Positions 17,622-23,951 of a stretch of 32,386 nt of DNA are shown in pieces (the first letter of the stretch is position 1; the number at the start of each line of letters is the position of its first letter). The stretch lies in assembly GCA_021159015.1 (NCBI GenBank), contig JAGGSQ010000054.1, positions 1-32,386 of the forward strand, given 5' to 3'. Made by a program: the position numbers and the translations under genes. The notes under the pieces were generated by a model. That model was not told the origin of the DNA and ran no database searches. It worked only from the letters and a program-made list of their open reading frames with translations. Origin of the DNA: Candidatus Omnitrophota bacterium. GTDB lineage: Bacteria > Omnitrophota > Gorgyraeia > Duberdicusellales > Duberdicusellaceae.

Positions 17622-18394
17622 ATATTTCTCCAGGGTCTTTGTTGGTAGTATTTCTGTTGCTGACGGTGCCGCTCTTTCTCAGCTATGCCTACAGCCTAAA
17701 AATTGCCCGCTCGCTTTTCTATTCTGTATCTAGAATGTGTGTCCAGCTGGTTCTAATAGGGTTTTTCTTGAAGTTTCTCTTTCTGCGCAATAATGCTTTT
17801 TTTAATTTATTGTGGCTGGTAATTATGGTATTGGTAGCAGTGTATTCGGCTTTAAGCAATTTTTCTATGAGAGCGAGCAAAGTTTTGCTTCCCGCCTTTA
17901 TATCTTTTTTCTTGGCTACTTTCAGTGTAGTTTTGTTTGTGAATGTTTTTGTGATTAAGATTGTTTATGTGTTTGATGCCCGCTACTTAATAATTTTAGG
18001 GGGGATGCTTCTGGGCAATTCCCTGCGGGGAAATATTATTGGCATTTCTCATTTTTATCAGACTATCCGTAAAGATAGAAAGAGATTTCTTTATGTTTTG
18101 TCTCTCGGCGCCTCTTTGAAGGAGGCTACTTTGCCTTATTTGCGCCAAAGCCTTAGCTTGGCGCTTAAGCCGACACTGGCGGCAATGGCGACAATGGGAA
18201 TCGTGGCTCTTCCGGGAATGATGACCGGTGTTATTTTGGGAGGCGCCTCACCTCAAGTGGCGATAAAATATCAGATTATGATTATGATTGCGATTGTAAC
18301 CAGTACGATGTTAAGCGTTTTTCTTACCATTGTTATGACCCGGCGTTCTTGTTTTACTAAATACGGCATTTTAAAGTCTGATATATTTATTTAG
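17609..18394 (+). CDS. FetB-like ABC permease (UPF0014)
   Basis: 261 aa, about seven transmembrane helices. The conserved C-terminal half is clear: GASLKEATLPYLRQSL followed by ALPGMMTGVILGGASP and AIKYQIMIM. It partners the upstream ATPase, with overlapping frames suggesting translational coupling. Codons at 17872-17891 coincide with a 20-nt sequence shared with the 76-bp repeats at the window start, encoding RASKVLL. This stretch lies between helices, so it would be tolerated. Confidence 0.9.
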   Translation: MGAVDISPGSLLVVFLLLTVPLFLSYAYSLKIARSLFYSVSRMCVQLVLIGFFLKFLFLRNNAFFNLLWLVIMVLVAVYSALSNFSMRASKVLLPAFISFFLATFSVVLFVNVFVIKIVYVFDARYLIILGGMLLGNSLRGNIIGISHFYQTIRKDRKRFLYVLSLGASLKEATLPYLRQSLSLALKPTLAAMATMGIVALPGMMTGVILGGASPQVAIKYQIMIMIAIVTSTMLSVFLTIVMTRRSCFTKYGILKSDIFI

Positions 18395-18398
18395 AGAA

Positions 18399-19127
18399 AT
18401 GATTGAGAAAGCCGCCCAGATTATTAAATCTTCCCGTCATACCTGCGCTTTTACCGGCGCCGGAATTTCTACCGAAAGCGGCATCCCCCCTTTTAGGGGA
18501 AAAGATGGGCTGTGGAGCAAGTTTGACCCTATTTTTTTAGATATTAACTATTTCCATCGCCGGCCTGAGGAAAGCTGGAAGCTTATAAAACAGATTTTTT
18601 ATGATTTCTTCGGCAAAGCCCGGCCTAATCCTGCCCATTATGCCTTGGCAGAGCTGGAGAAGAGAGGTTTTGTGAAGACGGTTATTACCCAGAATATTGA
18701 TAATCTGCACCAAGAAGCCGGCAGCAGGAGGGTGATAGAATTTCATGGGAACTCGCGCTTTTTAGTGTGCGAGGGCTGTAATGAGAAAATATTAGTAAGT
18801 AAAGAGATACTAAATGTAATACCGCCTCTTTGTCCTAAATGCGGCGGAGTACTTAAACCAGACTTTGTTTTTTTTGGCGAGCCGATTCCTTCTTCCGCCA
18901 GCAGAGATTCCTTTCGCGAGGCAGAAATATCCGATGTATTTCTGGTAGTTGGCACTACCGGTCAGATTCAGCCGGCATCGTCTATTCCCTATCTGGCAAA
19001 GGAAAGAGGGGCAAAGATTATTGAAGTAAACATTGAGCCTTCTGCCTATACTTCAACTATTACCGATGTATTCTTGAGGGGGAAGGCTTCGGAACTGCTC
19101 CAAAAACTTTTATTAGCTGTTTCTTAG
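18399..19127 (+). CDS. cobB: NAD-dependent protein deacylase, Sir2 family
   Basis: 242 aa. NAD-binding GAGISTESGIPPFRG (20-34), TQNIDNLH (97-104) with catalytic His116 in FHGN, and four zinc cysteines (C124, C127, C145, C148). The acyl-pocket segment (FDPIFLDINYFHRRPEE) lacks the Tyr-x-x-Arg pair typical of desuccinylating class III sirtuins, so deacetylation is the more likely activity. It starts 4 nt after the permease stop and probably belongs to the same transcript. Confidence 0.93.
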   Translation: MIEKAAQIIKSSRHTCAFTGAGISTESGIPPFRGKDGLWSKFDPIFLDINYFHRRPEESWKLIKQIFYDFFGKARPNPAHYALAELEKRGFVKTVITQNIDNLHQEAGSRRVIEFHGNSRFLVCEGCNEKILVSKEILNVIPPLCPKCGGVLKPDFVFFGEPIPSSASRDSFREAEISDVFLVVGTTGQIQPASSIPYLAKERGAKIIEVNIEPSAYTSTITDVFLRGKASELLQKLLLAVS

Positions 19128-19151
19128 ATTTTACTTTCTGTTTGACGAAGT

Positions 19152-20009
19152 ATGATACGGAAAAATATAAAAAAATTTATTTTTTCTTCTGTAATACTTC
19201 TCTTTGTATCTTTTTCTGTAAGAGGAGAAGAGATAGAAGTGAGCGATACCGAGAAAGAGGCAGCATTGCAGGAATTAGCTGAGAAATATTCAGCAGATAA
19301 CTATAGGGGAGTTAATAGAGTTGAGTTGATGGACGGGATTATTCTTTGTCCCGATGTTATAAAGGCCAGCCCCAGCGGTTTTCTGCAGATGTTTTTTAAA
19401 GGTAAGGTGCCCCCAAATGAAGATAGATATGAAACTGTAGTGTATTTTCCTCTAAATTCTATCGAGGCAATCAACGGACAATATGTGGATCAATATGCTG
19501 CTAACTTAACCTTGGGCAATTATTACTTTTACTTAGCTAGAAACCTGCAAAAAGCAAAAGAGTGTTATGAGAAAGCATTAAAAATACACCCCGAAGAAAG
19601 AGTGGTAATAGAGAATTTGGGATATTGTTATATGAAGACAAAAGAGTTCAAAAAAGCGGTAGAATTAGGGGAAAAAGCAATAAATCTTTATCCTCACAAT
19701 GAGAATGTTTGGTTTAATCTGGGTATGGCTTATTTAGCTCTCGGAGATAATCAAAAAGCAATAAAGTGCTACGGGAAAGTGCTCTTGTTAAATCCTGACT
19801 CTAAAGCAGCTGGCATGGTGCATGCGAATTTAGGCAGTATTTATTATCATGAAGGTAAAATAAAGGAAGCAGAGTATCATTTAAAAAAGGCAAAGACTAT
19901 TTTTAAAGTTAAAAATGACAAAAGAGAAATAGAGATTGTAGATAAGGTTCTTAAAAAAATACAAAGCCCTCTCTCAGGGCAGAAGACTACTGAATTAGAT
20001 GAGAGGTAG
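19152..20009 (+). CDS. Exported TPR-repeat protein
   Basis: 285 aa. A signal peptide (about 1-25: basic start, hydrophobic core, then VRG-EE) is followed by an N-terminal region of about 85 residues and then at least four tetratricopeptide repeats from about residue 115 to 255 (for example YYFYLARNLQKAKECYEKAL, then NLGMAYLALGDNQKAIKCYG). TPR arrays scaffold protein complexes, here outside the cytoplasm. Partner unknown. It is the last gene of the ordinary chromosomal block before the hairpin-rich stretch. Confidence 0.85.
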   Translation: MIRKNIKKFIFSSVILLFVSFSVRGEEIEVSDTEKEAALQELAEKYSADNYRGVNRVELMDGIILCPDVIKASPSGFLQMFFKGKVPPNEDRYETVVYFPLNSIEAINGQYVDQYAANLTLGNYYFYLARNLQKAKECYEKALKIHPEERVVIENLGYCYMKTKEFKKAVELGEKAINLYPHNENVWFNLGMAYLALGDNQKAIKCYGKVLLLNPDSKAAGMVHANLGSIYYHEGKIKEAEYHLKKAKTIFKVKNDKREIEIVDKVLKKIQSPLSGQKTTELDER

Positions 20010-20298
20010 AAACATATCGCTAAAAGAGTGTATTTGCAAAAGATAAATCTCTTTCCGGATTACATTTATCTTTACACTATTGGCGGGGCGATTTTGATGT
20101 TTTTGTCCCGAACCAGTGATGCTTCACATCACGGTACGGGGCAGGCGTCTTGCCAGACAATTCCCCAATTGTAGGTATAGGTAAAAAGTTTTAATCCAGA
20201 ACCGGACTCTGTTCTGGTTCGGGGCAGAGGAAAATAATCCTCTCTTAGAATATCTAAGTCCGATTCTTACCTTTTTAGACTAGCTTTTGAGGTTTATT
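20010..20298 (+). other. Hairpin-rich non-coding stretch at the island edge
   Basis: No credible gene. At least six local hairpins have perfect stems: 20039-20048/20064-20073 (10 bp), 20116-20121/20127-20132, 20157-20162/20167-20172, 20196-20202/20211-20217, 20226-20231/20238-20243 and 20244-20249/20253-20258. The strand CCCGAACCAG (20107-20116) has a perfect 10-bp complement at 20214-20223. Its first eight bases can pair instead, with one mismatch, with the near-copy at 20133-20140. A structured RNA or a repeat cluster are both possible; I do not recognise tmRNA, RNase P or 6S features. Confidence 0.55.
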
Positions 20299-20326
20299 TT
20301 GACAACGTTGGTGCAAGGATTATAAT
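20299..20326 (+). promoter_or_regulatory. Consensus sigma-70-type promoter of the NYN gene
   Basis: TTGACA (20299-20304), 16-nt spacer, TATAAT (20321-20326): both hexamers perfect. CCAGGAG follows ahead of ATG 20349. Confidence 0.8.
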
Positions 20327-20348
20327 ATTAGCATATCCAGGAGAAAAA

Positions 20349-21080
20349 ATGTTTAACGCCAAAAGTAATCGTATTGATGAGTTAGCCAAATTGTATAAGA
20401 ATAGAATCAATGAATTAGAGACAATATTTGATAAAAGGACTAATGTTTATATTGATTTTGCTAATATAATCCATTGGCAGGATAAACTTGGTTGGCATAT
20501 TGATTTAAAAAGATTACAGCAATTTTTGCACTCTTTTGATACAGTCGGCGATATTAAATTTTACAATGGTTATATACCAAATGATCCTAAGTCAAATAAA
20601 GTTATCGAAAAAGCCAGAAAGCGAGGGTATATCGTAATTACGAAACCCGTTAAGTTTATAAAATTATCCATTGATGCCTCAAGCGTCTCACCCCATTCAA
20701 CAGAGCTTATTAAACAGTTTGTAAGAAATACGCTTTTACGAAAGCTCAATGTGGAGACAATTGAATATTTGAATAAACGATTGAAGGAATTGAACCAGCA
20801 AGGAATCAAGGTGTTAGAAGATCGAAAGTGTAATTTTGATGTGGAGATAGGCGTGGATATGCTTTTAGATTTCCATATTAGCAAGCTTGAAAATTATATC
20901 TTGTGGAGTGGAGATAGCGATTTTGCCGGTCCGATTGAACAATTGCTTGAAAAAGGTAAAAAAGTTGTCTTATTTGCTACAGCCAGGAGGGTTGCTACAG
21001 AGTTAAACGATTTACGCAGCAAAGGGCTATTAATATTCGATATCCAAAAGATTCGTAATTTTATATGCTATAAGAAGTAA
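20349..21080 (+). CDS. NYN-domain (LabA/DUF88-like) ribonuclease
   Basis: 243 aa. NYN proteins have a PIN-like nuclease fold with clustered acidic residues that bind a metal ion. Here these are YIDFANI (D36, N39), FDVEIGVDMLLD (D164, E166, D170) and SGDSDFAGPIE (D189, D191), followed by the typical GKKVVLFATAR strand and helix. The N-terminal 30 residues form a helix. Single-gene transcript with a consensus promoter and good ribosome binding site. Family members act in RNA turnover or as toxins; location at the start of a defence-like island makes the latter possible. Confidence 0.85.
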   Translation: MFNAKSNRIDELAKLYKNRINELETIFDKRTNVYIDFANIIHWQDKLGWHIDLKRLQQFLHSFDTVGDIKFYNGYIPNDPKSNKVIEKARKRGYIVITKPVKFIKLSIDASSVSPHSTELIKQFVRNTLLRKLNVETIEYLNKRLKELNQQGIKVLEDRKCNFDVEIGVDMLLDFHISKLENYILWSGDSDFAGPIEQLLEKGKKVVLFATARRVATELNDLRSKGLLIFDIQKIRNFICYKK

Positions 21081-21088
21081 ATTAAAAT

Positions 21089-21153
21089 CGATAAAGGCTT
21101 GATAAAAGCAAAAGGGACCCACTCACCTGGGCCCCTAAGCTTTTGATTTATCG
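21089..21153. terminator. Long interrupted hairpin after the NYN gene
   Basis: Nested stems 21089-21095/21147-21153 (CGATAAA/TTTATCG), 21104-21109/21139-21144, 21113-21116/21133-21136 and 21118-21121/21128-21131 form one long hairpin with small internal loops. It begins 9 nt after the NYN stop. The T-run is weak, so it is either a terminator or 3' structure protecting the mRNA. Confidence 0.5.
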
Positions 21154-21220
21154 GCATTTCTGCCTGTATAAAATTTAACATTTTGTTAGAAATTAGTCAA
21201 GACGAAAAATAAATATTTTT

Positions 21221-21249
21221 TTGACAGATACTGTAAAAAACTGTAAAGT
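21221..21249 (+). promoter_or_regulatory. Promoter with 10-bp-spaced direct repeats (candidate operator)
   Basis: TTGACA (21221-21226), 17-nt spacer, TAAAGT (21244-21249). ACTGTAAA occurs at 21230-21237 and again at 21240-21247, exactly one helical turn apart and overlapping spacer and -10. The start codon at 21259 is 10 nt after the -10, so the message would be almost leaderless. Autorepression by the HTH protein it drives is plausible. Confidence 0.6.
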
Positions 21250-21258
21250 AGGTTCACT

Positions 21259-21435
21259 ATGGAAAAGCGATATAATTTGTCAAAAGCGGCGAAAGAACTA
21301 GGCGTTACACGCCAGACCCTTTATTACTGGTTTAAAAAGGGGTGGGTAAAACCAAAAAGAGACTATCGTAATTACCCGGTGTTTACAGAGGAAGATATTA
21401 GAAGCATTCAGAAATGGCGGAATACTTTAGAATAG
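21259..21435 (+). CDS. Small MerR-like helix-turn-helix protein
   Basis: 58 aa, beginning MEKRYNLSKAAKELGVTRQT. The segment LSKAAKELGVTRQTLYYWFK is a MerR/excisionase-type helix-turn-helix, and the wing-like YPVFTEEDIRSIQKWR follows. There is no dimerisation coiled coil or effector domain. Such single-domain proteins act as excisionases, AlpA-type regulators or antitoxin-like repressors. It lies 13 nt ahead of the HEPN gene, which in turn overlaps a serine-recombinase start, so it may regulate both. Confidence 0.8.
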   Translation: MEKRYNLSKAAKELGVTRQTLYYWFKKGWVKPKRDYRNYPVFTEEDIRSIQKWRNTLE

Positions 21436-21448
21436 GTATTTAATATCT

Positions 21449-22339
21449 ATGTCGCACAAATTGGGATATATATTTTTTGAGTGTTTAGGGGAGGATCTGG
21501 CACTAGATTTTTCTTATGATTTTGAGAATAATGTGAGGTTTATGCGCAAAATTCCATCAATTAACGAAGCACCATGGCACGAGTGGCTAGGTCTTCAATG
21601 GCAAGATGTTGTAACATCTAATGCAGTCATTGAGGTTAAATCTGAGACTCAAAACCCTAAAATTCTTGATAACGAAAATAAAGAATTAGAATTTAAATGT
21701 CGAAAGTTATGGCTTTCGCTTATGCTCACAGGTCCATTTTATTTGGATAATGCCTATTTTTTAACAGGTAGTGAAATAAATAATAAAATTGAGATTCGGC
21801 GATTTTTTAAGTTTGATAGATGGTTTCATCCTGGTGATAATTTTGTCGAGACAATAACTGATATTGAAGTAAATAAATGGAAAAATATTTTTTTACAGAT
21901 AGAAGAAATTTATAAGCGTAAGGAAGATTTTACAAGATTTAAAAGAGGCTTGCTTTGTTTTTTAAAAGGATGCAATGAATCGCAAGTGTTTTTTCGTCTC
22001 CCGTATTTTGTGCGTTCACTGGAAGCCTTAAGTATTCCTGATAAAGGCAAAACCGCAAGACAATTTAAATCGAGAGTTAGCCAATGGTGGCCAGCTAATA
22101 GCCAAAAAGGTCACTTTTCTGAGGATGCTATGATAACTTTATCAGAGATATATGATTTACGATGTGATTTTGAGCACATGCACCCTCCTAAAATTGATGA
22201 CGTTAATAAACAGCTTTTGCGTTCCTATCAGTGTGAAAAAGTGGCGAGAAATGCATATTATGATATTTTGATGAATAGCAATAAACTTAAGATGTTTATA
22301 AACGACGACACCATAAAAAGATTTTGGGTGAATCAATGA
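21449..22339 (+). CDS. HEPN-domain-like protein
   Basis: 296 aa. The last ~110 residues resemble Apea-type HEPN domains: RSLEALSIPDKGKTARQFKSR (about 189-209), then YDLRCDFEHMH, which supplies the R-x4-H catalytic motif (R238, H243) of HEPN ribonucleases. The first ~180 residues are unassigned and rich in aromatic and acidic residues. HEPN proteins of this size are often RNase toxins in abortive-infection systems. No antitoxin is obvious beyond the HTH gene upstream. Stop and next start overlap as ATGA. Confidence 0.65.
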   Translation: MSHKLGYIFFECLGEDLALDFSYDFENNVRFMRKIPSINEAPWHEWLGLQWQDVVTSNAVIEVKSETQNPKILDNENKELEFKCRKLWLSLMLTGPFYLDNAYFLTGSEINNKIEIRRFFKFDRWFHPGDNFVETITDIEVNKWKNIFLQIEEIYKRKEDFTRFKRGLLCFLKGCNESQVFFRLPYFVRSLEALSIPDKGKTARQFKSRVSQWWPANSQKGHFSEDAMITLSEIYDLRCDFEHMHPPKIDDVNKQLLRSYQCEKVARNAYYDILMNSNKLKMFINDDTIKRFWVNQ

Positions 22340-22461
22340 AAGTAGCAATTTATCTTAGAGTAAGTACCGAAGACCAAGCCAAAGAAGGATATTCTCTTGA
22401 AGTACAAAGAGAATATCTTGAATCCTTTGCCAAATATAATAATTTCGGATTTCGAATTTAG
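22336..22461 (+). pseudogene. Truncated serine recombinase (N-terminal 41 aa)
   Basis: The frame begins MKVAIYLRVSTEDQAKEGYS, the start of the resolvase/invertase catalytic domain including the nucleophilic Ser10 and the following arginine-rich strand. It stops after 41 codons (TAG 22459-22461), whereas full enzymes have 180-550 residues. No further recombinase sequence follows before the DUF3800 gene, so the rest was deleted or replaced. Its ATG overlaps the HEPN stop by 4 nt, suggesting it was once in the same operon. Confidence 0.85.
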
Positions 22462-22485
22462 TTGTGAAATTTGCAGGAAAGATGA

Positions 22486-23136
22486 ATGGTATATCTTTAT
22501 TTGGATGAGAGTGGAGATTTAGGGTTTGATTTTGTCAATAAGAAGCCGTCAAGATTTTTTACGGTTTGTATTGTTGTAATTAAGGGCAGGAAAAGCCGGG
22601 ATAGGATAGCGAGAATGGTTAAAAGGACTTTGCGTAAAAAACTGAACCCTAAGAATAGACGTAAAAGAATGGTGCAGGAACTGAAAGCTACATCAACAAC
22701 ATTGAAAGTAAAGGAGTATTTTTATCACAAGGTAAAGAATGAGAAATTTTCCATTTATGCGCTTACTCTAAATAAAAAGAGAGTTTATAACCGCTTAGTT
22801 AAGGATAAATCCAGAGTGTATAATTGGATTGCAAGATTATTAACAGATGAGATTGATTTTTCTTTGGCAAATATGCGGATTGAGTTTGTTGTTGACAAAT
22901 CTAAAAGCAAGCCGGAGATAATAGAATTCAACAAATATGTTAAGGCTTTTGTCGAAGGAAGAGTCGACCCGCAAATTCCATTTGTCATCAGACATGAGGA
23001 TTCTAAAAAAGATCTTTGTTTAAATATGGCGGATTTATTTGCATGGGGGATATTTAGAAAGTATGAACGGCGGGATCATAGGTGGTATAATGTTTTTAAA
23101 GACAAGGTAAAATTTGATGATGTGTATCTTAAATAA
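22486..23136 (+). CDS. DUF3800 protein (RNase H-fold-like)
   Basis: 216 aa, behind GCAGGAAAG. The hallmark N-terminus YLDESGDLGF provides acidic residues D7, E8 and D11. Further conserved acids occur in VVDKSKSK (about 140) and in the C-terminal NMADLFAWGIFRKYE motif. The pattern suggests an RNase H/resolvase-like nuclease fold, but biochemical function is not established. The gene is immediately followed by a foldable non-coding stretch; several published RNA motif classes are named after DUF3800 because they neighbour such genes. Confidence 0.9.
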   Translation: MVYLYLDESGDLGFDFVNKKPSRFFTVCIVVIKGRKSRDRIARMVKRTLRKKLNPKNRRKRMVQELKATSTTLKVKEYFYHKVKNEKFSIYALTLNKKRVYNRLVKDKSRVYNWIARLLTDEIDFSLANMRIEFVVDKSKSKPEIIEFNKYVKAFVEGRVDPQIPFVIRHEDSKKDLCLNMADLFAWGIFRKYERRDHRWYNVFKDKVKFDDVYLK

Positions 23137-23141
23137 AAAAC

Positions 23142-23231
23142 GAGTGAGCCTTTCACGCGTATTTTCTTTGAGGCTTTTGCCAACCAGATGGATGGGAACA
23201 CCTCAAAACGCCTGAGAAGGACTTACCACTC
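23142..23231 (+). ncRNA. Candidate structured RNA next to DUF3800
   Basis: Begins 5 nt after the DUF3800 stop. A coherent fold can be drawn: GAGTG (23142-23146) with CACTC (23227-23231); AGCCTT (23147-23152) with AAGG-a-CT (23217-23223); GCGT (23157-23160) with ACGC (23208-23211), stacked on TTTGAGG (23167-23173) with CCTCAAA (23201-23207). A terminal stem follows, 23180-23182/23193-23195 and 23184-23185/23190-23191, around an A-A mismatch and an AGAT loop. An alternative short hairpin (23144-23147/23153-23156) competes with the basal helix. No terminator-like T-run follows. The fold is drawn by eye without covariation support. Confidence 0.55.
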
Positions 23232-23294
23232 TTTCTAGAGTATAATATAAAGGAAATAAGTTGTCAAGAGAGAGATAAATACTCAGTAGGTATC

Positions 23295-23321
23295 TTGACG
23301 TGTGTTATTTTCTGCTATAAT
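23295..23321 (+). promoter_or_regulatory. Promoter upstream of the methylthiotransferase remnant
   Basis: TTGACG (23295-23300), 15-nt spacer, TATAAT (23316-23321) preceded by TG-C, an extended -10. The next ATG is 23330, again with almost no leader. A second isolated TATAAT lies at 23241-23246. Confidence 0.5.
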
Positions 23322-23329
23322 AACAAAGT

Positions 23330-23491
23330 ATGAAGAGGCGGGTTTATGTGAAGACGTTCGGCTGAGCGTTGGTGCAAGTGCCGAGAGATGATTCTGGGAA
23401 TATTGAGGAGTCTGGATGGTTAATAACAGACAGCGGGAAAATAAAAAAGAAATTGGATAAACTCGTTGTCATAGTCTGCATTATGGTATAA
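23330..23491 (+). pseudogene. Decayed MiaB/MtaB-like methylthiotransferase N-terminus
   Basis: The frame reads MKRRVYVKTFG, an in-frame TGA (23363-23365), then ALVQVPRDDSGNI, EESGWLITDS and VVIVCIMV up to TAA. This follows the N-terminal UPF0004 domain of radical-SAM methylthiotransferases (VYxxTxGC, E.GxxI.D, VVVxTCxV); the TGA sits where the first cluster-binding cysteine is expected. Only 53 codons remain, with no radical SAM domain. I read it as a relic; the match is by pattern, not alignment. The rest of 23137-23582 contains only the RNA candidate, promoters and operators listed. Confidence 0.4.
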
Positions 23492-23512
23492 AAAGATTTA
23501 AAAAACCACCTC

Positions 23513-23568
23513 TTCGTTACAATAACGAAAGACTTGACAAAAAGACTATAATTCGTTACAATAACGAA
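23513..23568 (+). promoter_or_regulatory. Promoter flanked by twin palindromic operators
   Basis: The 17-nt palindrome TTCGTTA-CAA-TAACGAA occurs identically at 23513-23529 and 23552-23568 (39 bp between centres). Between and within them lie TTGACA (23534-23539) and, 17 nt on, TACAAT (23557-23562), so the second operator covers the -10. GAAGGAG and ATG 23583 follow directly. This is a typical repressor-controlled promoter of a toxin-antitoxin-like operon. Confidence 0.8.
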
Positions 23569-23582
23569 GGAGAAAAGCAAAA

Positions 23583-23951
23583 ATGGGTGATTTCAATAAA
23601 CATCTGAAGCTGGCAAAAGAAAAATTAAAAGCCACCCTTACTGCTTACCAGAATAAACAGACGACAGTAGTGGGTGATTTAGGCATAAAGGTGGTTGAAC
23701 AGTTGGTAGAGGCTGATGCTGCAGAACATGAGGAGCATTTTGGCGACCATAAGTCAAGGCATGAATATTCCAACAGGAATTTTCCTTCTGAGGTAAATAA
23801 AGCAATGCGAAAAGTGTGATTTGCATATGGTGATTTGGGTTATGACGGGATTAATGGCAGGAGGGCGAAGATTGTAATGGATAATCTCAAAATAATAATC
23901 AGATTTTTTGAAAAAAGATTTGGGGTAAAAATTTATGAAGAGGATACTTAA
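23583..23951 (+). pseudogene. HEPN-like small protein interrupted by in-frame TGA
   Basis: The first segment is 78 aa (to TGA 23817-23819). The same frame continues with FAYGDLGYDGINGRRAKIVM and FFEKRFGVKIYEEDT to TAA 23951, giving a 122-codon gene with one internal stop. The combined sequence is helical, with a basic SRHEYSNRNFP centre and a C-terminal GRRA helix, resembling small archaeal-type HEPN partners of nucleotidyltransferases. It overlaps the nucleotidyltransferase start by 17 nt. A nonsense mutation is the simplest reading. A truncated 78-aa product could still be made because promoter and ribosome binding site are intact. Confidence 0.55.

Noticed and set aside
20105-20258. tmRNA, RNase P RNA or 6S RNA
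   Set aside because: Multiple stems and a GGTTCG string exist, but there is no tRNA-like acceptor end, no tag reading frame and none of the conserved RNase P cores.
23363-23365. Selenocysteine or reassigned TGA codon
   Set aside because: The frame after the TGA is only 41 codons with no radical SAM domain, no convincing SECIS-like hairpin was seen, and TGA ends several intact genes here (purC, the HEPN gene, the excisionase-type HTH gene). The second in-frame TGA does not suggest the same residue.
23534-23552. TTGACA with TATAAT at 23547 as the promoter pair
   Set aside because: The spacer would be only 7 nt; the same TTGACA has a proper 17-nt spacing to TACAAT at 23557.
23513-23568. CRISPR-like array from repeated 17-mers
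   Set aside because: Only two copies, each itself palindromic and placed on a promoter; no spacer series and no cas genes in the window.
23344-23580. Minus-strand frame with repeated FVIVTN/K motifs
   Set aside because: The repetition is produced by the two palindromic operators; the frame lacks a family match and opposes the promoter.
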